A stretch of 6,485 bases of DNA, from contig JAAZAI010000284.1 of assembly GCA_012514445.1 (NCBI GenBank), positions 1 to 6,485 on the forward strand. Direction: 5' to 3'. The stretch comes from Lentisphaerota bacterium. GTDB taxonomy: Bacteria; Verrucomicrobiota; Kiritimatiellia; RFP12; UBA3636. The first letter of the stretch is position 1. Every line of letters begins with the position of its first letter. A model generated the notes under the pieces. The model worked only from the letters and a program-made list of their open reading frames with translations, was not told the DNA's origin and ran no database searches. The position numbers and the translations under genes are program-made. Positions 1-6,485 of the stretch are shown here, one piece after another.

Positions 1-7
1 ACGGGGT

Positions 8-22
8 CTGGGGTGCCCCCAG
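8..22. terminator. Short GC-rich hairpin at the left edge, possible terminator of an off-window gene
   Basis: CTGGGG (8-13) and CCCCAG (17-22) pair perfectly around a 3-nt loop. There is no run of T after it on either strand, and no coding sequence is visible to its left because the window starts 7 nt earlier. It could be the end of a terminator for an upstream gene or a dispersed GC-rich hairpin repeat; the data do not separate these. Confidence 0.3.
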
Positions 23-60
23 CCACAACTCCTCACCATGCTCCACTCACTCCTCACTGT

Positions 61-131
61 AATCGGGCGGTCGCCGAGCGTGTTCTCTACGTTCGCGGGG
101 CATTCGGCTTAATCCCGGCGACTGACCGATT
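61..131. repeat. Imperfect 16-bp inverted repeat upstream of the isomerase promoter
   Basis: Bases 61-76 and 116-131 are inverted copies: 14 of 16 positions are Watson-Crick complementary, one is a possible G-U pair (69/123) and one is a mismatch (67/125). The 39-nt centre shows no obvious second hairpin. The right arm ends 11 nt before the proposed -35 box. Its GGCGACTG (117-124) is also perfectly complementary to CAGTCGCC at 152-159, inside the promoter spacer. It could be a paired operator for a transcription factor, a folded RNA from upstream read-through, or a small inverted-repeat element; no flanking target duplication is visible. Confidence 0.5.
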
Positions 132-142
132 CCATCCGTCCA

Positions 143-172
143 TTGCCCCGCCAGTCGCCTTTGTGATATGAT
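143..172 (+). promoter_or_regulatory. Sigma-70-like promoter with extended -10 for the isomerase gene
   Basis: TTGCCC at 143-148 (4 of 6 matches to TTGACA) is followed after 18 nt by TATGAT at 167-172 (5 of 6 matches to TATAAT). The -10 is preceded by TG at 164-165 with one base between, the exact extended -10 arrangement, which compensates for a weak -35. Transcription would start near 179-180 and give a leader of about 33 nt before the ATG at 213. The stretch is AT-richer than its surroundings. Known consensus supports the call; activity is inferred. Confidence 0.6.
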
Positions 173-200
173 GTGCGGCAACAATTCCCCCACACAATCT

Positions 201-204
201 GGAG
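201..204 (+). promoter_or_regulatory. Ribosome binding site that decides the isomerase start
   Basis: GGAG sits 8 nt before the ATG at 213, an ideal distance. The alternative upstream ATG at 168 has no purine-rich Shine-Dalgarno in front of it, so this site favours the shorter, 258-residue protein. Confidence 0.75.
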
Positions 205-212
205 ATCATACC

Positions 213-989
213 ATGGAATTCGGAATTTGCTCTGGCCCCGAGATCGCAGAAGCGGCGCGCGCCGCCGGATTCACCTTCATCGACGCCAACTTCGGCGACC
301 TCGTCTTGCCCGCAGCCTCCCAGGCCGAGTTCGAGGATGCCTACGCCGCGCGCTACGCCGGTTGCGCGCTACCCGTTCGCAATACGAACTGCCTCCTCCC
401 CGGAGGCTACGCGATCGCCGGACCCGAGGCAAACTTGCCCAAGGCCGTCGCCTACTGCGCGACCGGCCTCGGCCGCGCCGGCCGCCTCGGCATCAAAACC
501 ATCTGCTTCGGCTCCGGCGGCGCCCGCAAGTGCCCCGAGGGGTGGCCCATGGACAAGGCCATCGCGCAGATCGGCGACTTCGTCCGAGCGCTCGCGCCCG
601 TGGCGCGCGCCGCCGGCGTCAAGCTGGTGGTCGAAGATCTGCGAACCGCCGAAACCAACACCCTGAACATGATCGAGGACATCCGCGCCCTGATCGACGA
701 TGTCGGCGACCCCGACGTGGGCATCCTGGTCGACGGCTACCACTGGACGCTCAACGGCGACACGGCCGAGCAGATCGTCCGCAACGGCGACCGCATCTTC
801 CACACCCATGTCGCCACGACGACGAACCGCCGCGCACCCGGCGAGGAGCCCTGCGACTTCTCGCCCTTCGCCAACGCCCTGGCCCAGGCCGGCTACCGCG
901 GGGACATGGCGGTCGAAGGCGGCATCGCCGACAAGTCGGCGCCCGCCTTGCGCAAGGTTCTCGACATCCTCCGCGCCGCGTTCAAATAA
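213..989 (+). CDS. Sugar phosphate isomerase/epimerase-like TIM-barrel protein
   Basis: This 258-residue protein looks like a complete member of the xylose-isomerase-like TIM-barrel (AP endonuclease 2) superfamily, whose members interconvert ketoses/aldoses or epimerise sugars and cyclitols using a divalent metal in the cytoplasm. The expected metal-binding set is visible: E141 in VVEDL, D174 and H177 in VDGYHW, H199 in FHTHVA and E235 in AVEGG. Their spacing (33, 25 and 36 residues) closely follows the Glu-Asp-His-Glu set of D-tagatose 3-epimerase. ETNTLN just after E141 and NRRAPGEE after H199 are also typical of sugar epimerases in this superfamily. No signal peptide is seen. The ATG at 213 is chosen because GGAG lies 8 nt upstream; an in-frame ATG at 168 would add 15 non-conserved-looking residues and lies inside the predicted -10 box. 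The gene stands alone, converging on the efflux operon. The substrate cannot be named; an inosose, tagatose/ribulose or hydroxypyruvate-type reaction are all possible. Confidence 0.88.
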   Translation: MEFGICSGPEIAEAARAAGFTFIDANFGDLVLPAASQAEFEDAYAARYAGCALPVRNTNCLLPGGYAIAGPEANLPKAVAYCATGLGRAGRLGIKTICFGSGGARKCPEGWPMDKAIAQIGDFVRALAPVARAAGVKLVVEDLRTAETNTLNMIEDIRALIDDVGDPDVGILVDGYHWTLNGDTAEQIVRNGDRIFHTHVATTTNRRAPGEEPCDFSPFANALAQAGYRGDMAVEGGIADKSAPALRKVLDILRAAFK

Positions 990-1001
990 CCATCGACATC
1001 G

Positions 1002-1037
1002 GCTCCGTTCCGGCCCCGACCGAGGCCGGAACAGAGC
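1002..1037. terminator. Hairpin between converging genes, probable shared bidirectional terminator
   Basis: GTTCCGGCC (1007-1015) and GGCCGGAAC (1024-1032) form a perfect 9-bp stem with an 8-nt loop. After one C-A mismatch (1006/1033) four further pairs (1002-1005 with 1034-1037) extend it. The structure begins 12 nt after the isomerase stop codon and, on the other strand, 12 nt after the pump stop codon, so it can serve both genes. Neither side has a T tract, so it is not a classical intrinsic terminator; it may act as a weak terminator, a Rho-assisted one, or a 3'-end RNA stabiliser. Confidence 0.6.
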
Positions 1038-1049
1038 GACCTTCGGATC

Positions 1050-4000
1050 TCAACCCGGCCGGCGCCGAGTCCGCTCCTCGATCCACACGTAGACCGCGGG
1101 GATGACGAAAAGCGTCAGCAGCGTAGACGTGAAAAGGCCGAACACGACGACGATCGCCAGAGGCCGCTGGACATCGGCTCCGACGCCCCGGGCGACGAGA
1201 AGGGGCAGAAGCCCGAAAATCGTCGTCAGCGCCGTCATCAACACCGGCCGCAATCGCTGCTCCGCGCCCTGCCCCACCGCTTCGCGCGGAGAGAGACCGC
1301 GGGCCGTCAAATCGTTGAAGCAACTGACGAGCACCATGCCGTTCTGGACGGCGATGCCGAGCAGCGCGATGAAGCCCACGGCCGCCGGCACGGAGAGGTA
1401 TTCGCCCGTGAACAGCAGGCCGAGGATGCCCCCGACCAGCGCGAGCGGAACGTTGGCGATGATGATCAGCGCGTGGCGCATGACGCCGAAAGACAGCCAG
1501 AGCATCACGACGACCAAGGCCAGGACCGTCGGGACGATCAGGGAGAGCCGCTTCATGGCGCGCTGCTGGTTTTCGAACTGTCCGCCGTACTCCACCGTGT
1601 AGCCGGGCGGCAGCGAGACGGTGTCGGCGATGCGGCGGCGGATGTCGGCGACGACGCCCCCGAGATCGCGTCCGCGCACATTGCCCTGCACGATCCAGCG
1701 GCGCTGGTTCTTCTCCCGGTTGATCTGAATGGGACCATTGACCTGGCGCACCGCCGCGACCTGCGACAGCGGGATCGTCCCTCCCGCGCCCGTCGCGACC
1801 AGAATGCCGCCGATGGCCTCGGGATCGGACCGGTACGCCTCCTGGAAGCGGAGGTGGATGCCGAAGCGTCGCGTGTTCAAGAAGATGCTGTCGACGACCT
1901 CGCCGCCCACGGCGAGCTCGACCGTCTCCATGATCTCGTCGACGGTGACGCCGTAGCGCGCACACGCCTCGCGGTTCGCGACGATCTGGATCTGGGGCTG
2001 GCCGAAGCTCTGCTCGCTCGACAGGTCGACGAGGCCGGGCACCGTCTCGACGGCGCCGCGGATTTCCTCCGCCTTCTCGCGAAGCACCGAGAGATCCTCG
2101 CCATAGAGCTTGATCGCCAATTGGGCTTTGATGCCGGAGAGCAGTTCGTCGAACGCGTTCTGGATCGGCTGCGTGAAGTTGAGCTGGACGCCCGGGAAGG
2201 GCTTTAACGCCGCCGTGATGGCCTCGACGAGTTCGGCCTTGTCCTGGTACTCCCGCCAATCTCCGAGCGGCTTCAGCGCAATCTGGATTTCCGCGTAGTT
2301 GACGGGATGCGGATGGCTGCCCGCCTCGGGACGGCCGACGCGGGAGATGACCTCGGCGACGGGATCGAGCTTGACGATCTCGCGCTCCATCGCCATGACC
2401 AGCCGGGTCCCCTCCTCCAGCGAAATCGACGGAGCCAGCGTCGCCCCGACGAGGATCGAGCCCTCTTCGAGCGTCGGCATGAACTCCGTCCCGAGCCGCG
2501 GCACCACCGCCAGACTCGCCAGCAGCAAGATGATCGAGACCGCGACGACGAGGTGGCGGAAGCGCAGCGCCGCGGCCAGCATCGGCCGGTAGGCCGCCTT
2601 GAGCAGCCCGACCAGCGCCAGTTCCTTCGCCGGAGCATGCCGGAGCAGGACCAGCGAGAGCACCGGCGCCACCAAGATCGCCACGAACAGCGAACCGAGC
2701 AGCGCGAAACCGATCGTGAAGGCCATCGGGGAGAACATCTTGCCTTCGACGCCCTGCAACGTGAAGAGCGGCACGAAGACGAGGATGATGATGGCGATCG
2801 AAAAAACGGTCGGCCGGCTGACCTCCCGCGCCGCCGCCAGCACGATGGCCGTCTTCGATTCCCGGCCTCCGCCCCGCTCCCCTAGGTGGCGGAAGATGTT
2901 CTCCACCATGACGGTCGCGCCGTCGCCCAGCATGCCGATCGCGATGGCGATGCCGCCCAGCGACATCAAGTTGGCCGAAAGCCCCTGCGCGCCCATGCAC
3001 AGCACCGCGAAGAGCGCGCAGACGGGAAGCGACACCGCCACGATGAACGCCGCGCGAAAATTCCCGAGAAACAGGCCCAGGGTGATGACGACGAGGACTC
3101 CCCCGATCAGCAAGGACTCCTTCACCGTCCACGTCGCCTCCCGGACGAGTTCGGACTGGTCGTAGTAGGGCACGAGCGCGACGCCCGGCGGCAGCGTCCG
3201 CTTGACGTCGTCGAGCTTCGCGTGGAGGCGCGCGATCACCTCCGACGTGTTCTCCCCGAAAAGCTTCAGCACCAATCCGGAGACGACCTCGCGTTCGCCG
3301 TTGCGGCTGACGACGCCACGCCGGATTTCATTGCCGAACGCGACGTCCGCGACATCGGAAAGCAGCACAGGCCGCCCGCCCGACTCTTTGACCGGGATGT
3401 TGCGCAGATCGTCGAGGCTCTCGAGCAGACCGACGCCCCGCACGAGATGCTCCTCCGAACCCAGAACGAGGAACTGTCCGCCGACGTTGCGGTTGTTGGC
3501 ATTGACCGCATCGACGAGATCCGACAGTTTCAGCCCGTACTTCAGCAGCGCGTTCGGATTGACCTGGATCTGGTACTGCAGGACATGGCCGCCGATGGAG
3601 AGGATTTCGGTGACCCCGGGAACCGTCTGGAGCTGGAACTTGACGACCCAGTCGTTCAGTTCGCGCAGCCAGGTGTCCAGCGGCTTTCCCCCGGTGTCGA
3701 CCCGGTCCTCGTCCGCCTCCAGATAGTAGAGGAAAATCTGTCCGAGCCCCGTCGAGATCGGGCCGAGCGAAGGCGGTTCGTCCGTCTTCGGCAGCTCCGC
3801 CGCCACGCCTGCCAGCCGTTCGCCGACGAGCTGGCGGGCGAAGTAGATGTCGGTGTCGTCCTTGAAGTAGACGTAGACCACGGCCATGCCGAACGCGGAG
3901 GTCGATTTGATCTGCGTGACGTCGGGCAGCCCGTTCATGGCCGACTCGATGGGATACGTGATCAGCCGCTCGATCTCCTCGGGAGCCATGCCATGGCCTT

Positions 4001-4154
4001 CCGCGAACACGGGAACCATGATGGGCGAGATGTCCGGGAACGCGTCTACGGGCATCCGCTGGTATTGGTGGACGCCGATCCCGACAAGAGCCAGAACGGC
4101 GATGATGACGAGGGCCGGCAGTTTCAGCGCCCCCTGGATGACGTTGTCAATCAT
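1050..4154 (-). CDS. Heavy-metal efflux RND transporter, CzcA/CusA family inner-membrane pump
   Basis: This 1034-residue protein has the full length of the heavy-metal efflux RND family, proton antiporters that export metal ions through a trimer in the inner membrane. TM1 is at about 12-30, a periplasmic porter domain follows, TM2-TM7 lie at about 342-552, a second periplasmic domain follows, and TM8-TM12 lie at about 871-1025. Family motifs include PDISP (40-44), LGTEFMPTLEEG (554-565), GVEGKMFSPMAF (468-479) and GFIALLGIAVQNG (927-939). In TM4 the proton-relay residues D411 and E418 are present, but the first Asp of the CzcA DFGxxVDG motif is A405, as in CusA. Positions matching the CusA copper methionines 573, 623 and 672 (by-eye alignment) are Y620, E670 and V736, arguing against Cu(I)/Ag(I); FDELLSGIK (668-676) resembles divalent-cation pumps. 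The ATG at 4154 has GGGAG 10 nt upstream and follows the adaptor stop by 18 nt. It is the last gene of the operon. Metal specificity remains open, so I give no symbol. Confidence 0.96.
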   Translation of the reverse strand: MIDNVIQGALKLPALVIIAVLALVGIGVHQYQRMPVDAFPDISPIMVPVFAEGHGMAPEEIERLITYPIESAMNGLPDVTQIKSTSAFGMAVVYVYFKDDTDIYFARQLVGERLAGVAAELPKTDEPPSLGPISTGLGQIFLYYLEADEDRVDTGGKPLDTWLRELNDWVVKFQLQTVPGVTEILSIGGHVLQYQIQVNPNALLKYGLKLSDLVDAVNANNRNVGGQFLVLGSEEHLVRGVGLLESLDDLRNIPVKESGGRPVLLSDVADVAFGNEIRRGVVSRNGEREVVSGLVLKLFGENTSEVIARLHAKLDDVKRTLPPGVALVPYYDQSELVREATWTVKESLLIGGVLVVITLGLFLGNFRAAFIVAVSLPVCALFAVLCMGAQGLSANLMSLGGIAIAIGMLGDGATVMVENIFRHLGERGGGRESKTAIVLAAAREVSRPTVFSIAIIILVFVPLFTLQGVEGKMFSPMAFTIGFALLGSLFVAILVAPVLSLVLLRHAPAKELALVGLLKAAYRPMLAAALRFRHLVVAVSIILLLASLAVVPRLGTEFMPTLEEGSILVGATLAPSISLEEGTRLVMAMEREIVKLDPVAEVISRVGRPEAGSHPHPVNYAEIQIALKPLGDWREYQDKAELVEAITAALKPFPGVQLNFTQPIQNAFDELLSGIKAQLAIKLYGEDLSVLREKAEEIRGAVETVPGLVDLSSEQSFGQPQIQIVANREACARYGVTVDEIMETVELAVGGEVVDSIFLNTRRFGIHLRFQEAYRSDPEAIGGILVATGAGGTIPLSQVAAVRQVNGPIQINREKNQRRWIVQGNVRGRDLGGVVADIRRRIADTVSLPPGYTVEYGGQFENQQRAMKRLSLIVPTVLALVVVMLWLSFGVMRHALIIIANVPLALVGGILGLLFTGEYLSVPAAVGFIALLGIAVQNGMVLVSCFNDLTARGLSPREAVGQGAEQRLRPVLMTALTTIFGLLPLLVARGVGADVQRPLAIVVVFGLFTSTLLTLFVIPAVYVWIEERTRRRPG

Positions 4155-4172
4155 GTGTGGCGTTCTCCCGGA

Positions 4173-5456
4173 TCAATGCCCGTGCCCGGCATGGGAGTCG
4201 AGCGCGGAGGTGACGACGACGGCCTTGAGCTGGAACGCGCCATCGGAGACATAGGGGGTGCCGGCCCGAAGGCCGGAGGTGATTTCCACGGAGGCGGAAT
4301 CCGAGCGCCCGAGCGCGACGGGCGCCATCTCGAAGGCTCCCTCGTGCTCGACGAACACCACGTCACGCCCTTCGATGTTCTGCACGGCGCCGCGCGGAAC
4401 GACGACGGGAAGCTCGTCTGCGGACTTCGCGATGAAGCCCGTCGCAAAAGTCCCCGGCAACCAGCGGCCCTGCGCGTTGTCCACGATCACCCGCGCGGTC
4501 GCGGAACGGGTCGCCTCGTCGACGAATGGCGTGATCATGGCGACGCGCCCCCGCGCTTCGGCGCCGTCATGGACGCTGCGCAGCAGCACGTCGTCGTCCT
4601 TGCGGATAACGTTCAGATCCCGGGTGTGGACCGCGAGGTTGATCCAGACGTTCGCGAGGTCCGCCACGGTGAAGATGTCGGCGTCGGGAGCCAAGCTTTC
4701 GCCCAGGGCGATGTGCTTGGACGTGACGATGCCGTCGATGGGCGATACGACGTCGTAGCGAGAGATCGCCTCGTCGTGGCGATCGTCGAGAGCGGCCACC
4801 GCCGGTTCGGTCAGACCGATCGCGTGGAGCCTCTGTTCGGAGAGGCGCAAGGCGATCCGGGCCTCGGCCAACGCCTGCTCGGCATCCAGAAGCTCTTGTT
4901 CCGAGGAGACCTTCTGCTCTCGCAGGGCCAGCTCCCGGCGATGGGTTTTCTCCGCGAGCGCCGCGCGGGCCTTCGCGGCAAGGTAGTCGGCCTTGGCCTC
5001 GGCCACCTCGCGACTCTCGATCACGGCCATGACTTCGCCCGCCTTGACCGAATCGCCGACGGTCTTGCGTATCGCCGTGGCGACGCCCGACACGCGCGGC
5101 GTCAGATGCGCGAGGCGATCCTCATCGAAGGAAACGACGCCCGTCAGCCGGATCTCGTTTTTCAACGTCCCCGGCGCGGCGTTCGTGACCACGATGCCGA
5201 AACGCACCCGCTGCTCGAGTGTCAGGCGCAACGCGTCGTCGTGCACGTCGTCCGCCTCGTCTGCGTGCGCCTGTTCAGCGGCCACGGCGGATTCCGCCTC
5301 CCCATCCACATGAGCGTGACCGTGTTCGTCGTGCCCGAGGCCGACCTCGTCGGCGTGATCATGCTCCGCTTCGGCGTGGCCGGTGTCCGCCACGAAGAAG
5401 AGCGTTCCGGCGACAAGCACGGCCATGCATGCGATCATCCATTTTTTGAAGTTCAT
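4173..5456 (-). CDS. Periplasmic adaptor subunit of heavy-metal RND efflux system, CzcB/CusB-like
   Basis: This 427-residue membrane fusion protein links the RND pump to the outer membrane channel. Residues 1-28 form a likely Sec signal peptide (KK then a hydrophobic stretch, plausible cleavage after TGHA). Residues 27-72 are acidic and histidine-rich with nine His (for example HDEHGHAH, 42-49), and the protein ends in HAGHGH, so both ends may bind metal. The adaptor core follows: first lipoyl half at about 98-150 (HLTPRVSGVATAIRKTVGDSVKAG region), a helical hairpin at about 150-215, second lipoyl half at about 234-265 (VVSPIDGIVTSKHIALGESL), a beta-barrel from about 268 and a membrane-proximal domain from about 349 (PVVVPRGAVQN). 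The ATG at 5456 has AAGGAG 7 nt upstream, the best ribosome binding site in the window. It lies 32 nt after the channel gene and 18 nt before the pump gene, so the three are almost surely co-transcribed. His-rich N-termini are known in the CzcB group; a metal hand-over or sensing role is inferred. Confidence 0.94.
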   Translation of the reverse strand: MNFKKWMIACMAVLVAGTLFFVADTGHAEAEHDHADEVGLGHDEHGHAHVDGEAESAVAAEQAHADEADDVHDDALRLTLEQRVRFGIVVTNAAPGTLKNEIRLTGVVSFDEDRLAHLTPRVSGVATAIRKTVGDSVKAGEVMAVIESREVAEAKADYLAAKARAALAEKTHRRELALREQKVSSEQELLDAEQALAEARIALRLSEQRLHAIGLTEPAVAALDDRHDEAISRYDVVSPIDGIVTSKHIALGESLAPDADIFTVADLANVWINLAVHTRDLNVIRKDDDVLLRSVHDGAEARGRVAMITPFVDEATRSATARVIVDNAQGRWLPGTFATGFIAKSADELPVVVPRGAVQNIEGRDVVFVEHEGAFEMAPVALGRSDSASVEITSGLRAGTPYVSDGAFQLKAVVVTSALDSHAGHGH

Positions 5457-5488
5457 ACGGTGTCTCCTTGATTTCGAATGGCGTCGGT

Positions 5489-6485
5489 CTACTCGTAAAG
5501 GGATTCGAGCGGCGCGCCCGTCAGCCGTTCGAGTTCGATGTGAGCTTTGTGGTAGTTGGCGAGGGCGTCCAGATGGCGCGCACGGGCCTCGGCGAGCGTG
5601 CGTTGCGCGTCGATCACGTCGATGAAGGCGAACTTGCCCTGCTCGTATCCGGTCTGCGCGGCCTCGAACGCCTGCCGGGCGGCCGGCAGCAGCGTGTCGC
5701 GGAGGGCTACGGCTTCGGCTCGCCCAGTTTCGATCTGATCGAGGATCTCGGCAAGGGCGATCTCCGCGCTCAGACGGGCCGCGCGCAGCCTGTGCTCGAA
5801 TCCCCGGGCGGCCTCGCGGGCCGCTTCGACGTTGCCGGCGTTGCGGTCGAACAGCGGCAGCGGGATGGAAAGCCCGGCGACGAAGGCCGTCGATCCATCC
5901 TCTTCGGCACGGCTCACCCCGGCGCTCAACGTGACGTCCGGCGTCCGACTGGCCTCCTCCACGGCGAGCCGGGCTCGGCTTGCCGCGATTTCGTCGGCCC
6001 AGCGGGCCACTTCCGGCGCCAGCTCCAGATTGGCGGACAGTGCGTTGGTGGAGCCGATTTCGCGGAAGGTTTCGAGCGATCCCGCGGCCTTGGGGAATCG
6101 CGCCGCCCGATCGCCCCAGTTCGACGCGAGCCGTCTGCGATGCACCTCGAGTTCGCGCCGGACGCGGTCGCGCTTGATCCGCGCGGAGGAGACTTCGACC
6201 TCGGCCTTGCTTCGCTCGAGTTCCGGGATCTTGCCGGCTTTGACGCGCGCGTCGGCGTTTGCCAACAGGGCCTCCGCAAGCGAGAGGGATTCCTCGCCGA
6301 GCGCGACGCGCTCCTGGGCGGCGAGCACGTCGACGAAATCGCGTCGGGTCTGCGCGACCTTGTCGCGACGCATCGCCTCATGTTCCCACGAGGCGAGACG
6401 GAATTCCGCGGACGCCACCTCGCGCCGCCTCGATCGCTTGCCTCCGAGTTCAACAGGGAGGCTGATTCGGGCCGTCGTCGTGGCC
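5489..6485 (-). CDS. Outer membrane efflux channel, TolC/CzcC-like (5' end outside window)
   Basis: The reading frame is open to the right edge of the window, giving 331 visible residues of a protein that in this family is usually about 400-450, so the signal peptide and first part of the fold are missing. Members form trimeric outer membrane channels that dock on the adaptor and expel substrate from the cell. PVELGGKR (visible residues 10-17) matches a motif typical of CzcC proteins near the start of the first OEP repeat. Long heptad-like helices follow, then SIPLPLFDRNAGNVEAAR (206-223) at the start of the second OEP repeat, GYEQGKFAFIDVIDAQRTL (279-297) and ELERLTG near the C-terminus. A GTG at 6418 could look like a start, but the family motif lies upstream of it, so it is internal. 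It is the first visible gene of the efflux operon; any promoter or regulator lies to the right, out of view. Confidence 0.92.
   Translation of the reverse strand, partial: ATTTARISLPVELGGKRSRRREVASAEFRLASWEHEAMRRDKVAQTRRDFVDVLAAQERVALGEESLSLAEALLANADARVKAGKIPELERSKAEVEVSSARIKRDRVRRELEVHRRRLASNWGDRAARFPKAAGSLETFREIGSTNALSANLELAPEVARWADEIAASRARLAVEEASRTPDVTLSAGVSRAEEDGSTAFVAGLSIPLPLFDRNAGNVEAAREAARGFEHRLRAARLSAEIALAEILDQIETGRAEAVALRDTLLPAARQAFEAAQTGYEQGKFAFIDVIDAQRTLAEARARHLDALANYHKAHIELERLTGAPLESLYE

Noticed and set aside
38..112. A 24-codon open frame in the left non-coding region
   Set aside because: It has no Shine-Dalgarno sequence and no recognisable product; chance frames of this size are expected.
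61..131. A mini transposable element or integron attC site bounded by the 16-bp inverted arms
   Set aside because: No duplicated target bases flank the arms, no attC core sequences of the RYYYAAC/GTTRRRY type are present at the ends, and no transposase or integrase is in the window.
173..1105. A 310-codon plus-strand frame overlapping the isomerase gene
   Set aside because: It is Arg-rich out-of-frame translation of the same DNA; the overlapping frame has the conserved metal-site residues and a ribosome binding site.
982..3132. A 716-codon minus-strand open frame overlapping the pump gene in another frame
   Set aside because: Its translation is Arg/Gly/Ala-rich low-complexity sequence without membrane segments, while the overlapping frame encodes a complete RND transporter that crosses this whole stretch.
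5418..5456. Cys10 of the adaptor as a lipoprotein attachment site
   Set aside because: The Cys comes too early, before the hydrophobic stretch is complete, and the preceding residues (WMIAC) are only a poor lipobox; a normal secreted-protein signal fits better.
2886..5471. An 861-codon plus-strand open frame running across the adaptor and pump genes
   Set aside because: It is antisense to two genes with unmistakable family motifs. Its product is dominated by Arg, Asp and His with no recognisable domain, as expected for the complement of GC-rich codons.
5489..6418. The channel gene beginning at the GTG at 6418
   Set aside because: The frame stays open to the window edge and encodes the CzcC-type LPVELGGKR motif upstream of this codon, and a signal peptide would be missing, so the true start is outside the window.

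Overview
The window comes from a GC-rich (about two-thirds GC by eye) Gram-negative bacterium. The Gram-negative call rests on a tripartite inner membrane, periplasm and outer membrane efflux system that fills about 80% of the window. No rRNA, tRNA or other phylogenetic marker is present, so the phylum cannot be fixed from this sequence alone.

Layout: bases 1-212 are non-coding. They hold a short GC-rich hairpin at the left edge, an imperfect 16-bp inverted repeat (61-76 / 116-131) and a recognisable sigma-70-like promoter with an extended -10 (143-172). This region drives a single plus-strand gene (213-989) for a TIM-barrel sugar isomerase/epimerase of the AP-endonuclease-2/xylose-isomerase-like superfamily. 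Bases 990-1049 hold a strong hairpin placed symmetrically between two converging genes, probably a shared terminator. The rest (1050-6485) is a minus-strand operon read right to left: outer membrane factor (CzcC/CusC-like, 5' end outside the window), periplasmic adaptor (CzcB/CusB-like) and heavy-metal RND pump (CzcA/CusA-like). Gaps between these genes are 32 and 18 nt, and the adaptor and pump genes each have a clear Shine-Dalgarno sequence.

Function: the three minus-strand genes together encode a proton-driven efflux complex spanning the cell envelope. The pump takes metal ions mainly from the periplasm, the adaptor, with histidine-rich ends, bridges and probably hands over metal, and the outer membrane channel releases it. 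Sequence features of the pump are mixed. The proton-relay helix resembles the Cu/Ag (CusA) type in having one aspartate, while all three copper-binding methionines of CusA are replaced and the surrounding sequence resembles divalent-cation pumps. The metal is therefore undetermined, with a divalent ion slightly favoured. The isomerase has its own promoter on the opposite strand and no evident link to metal efflux.

I found no CRISPR array, mobile-element gene, integrase or clearly new system. The most interesting items are the hybrid metal-site signature of the pump, the repeat structure in front of the isomerase and the symmetric convergent hairpin.
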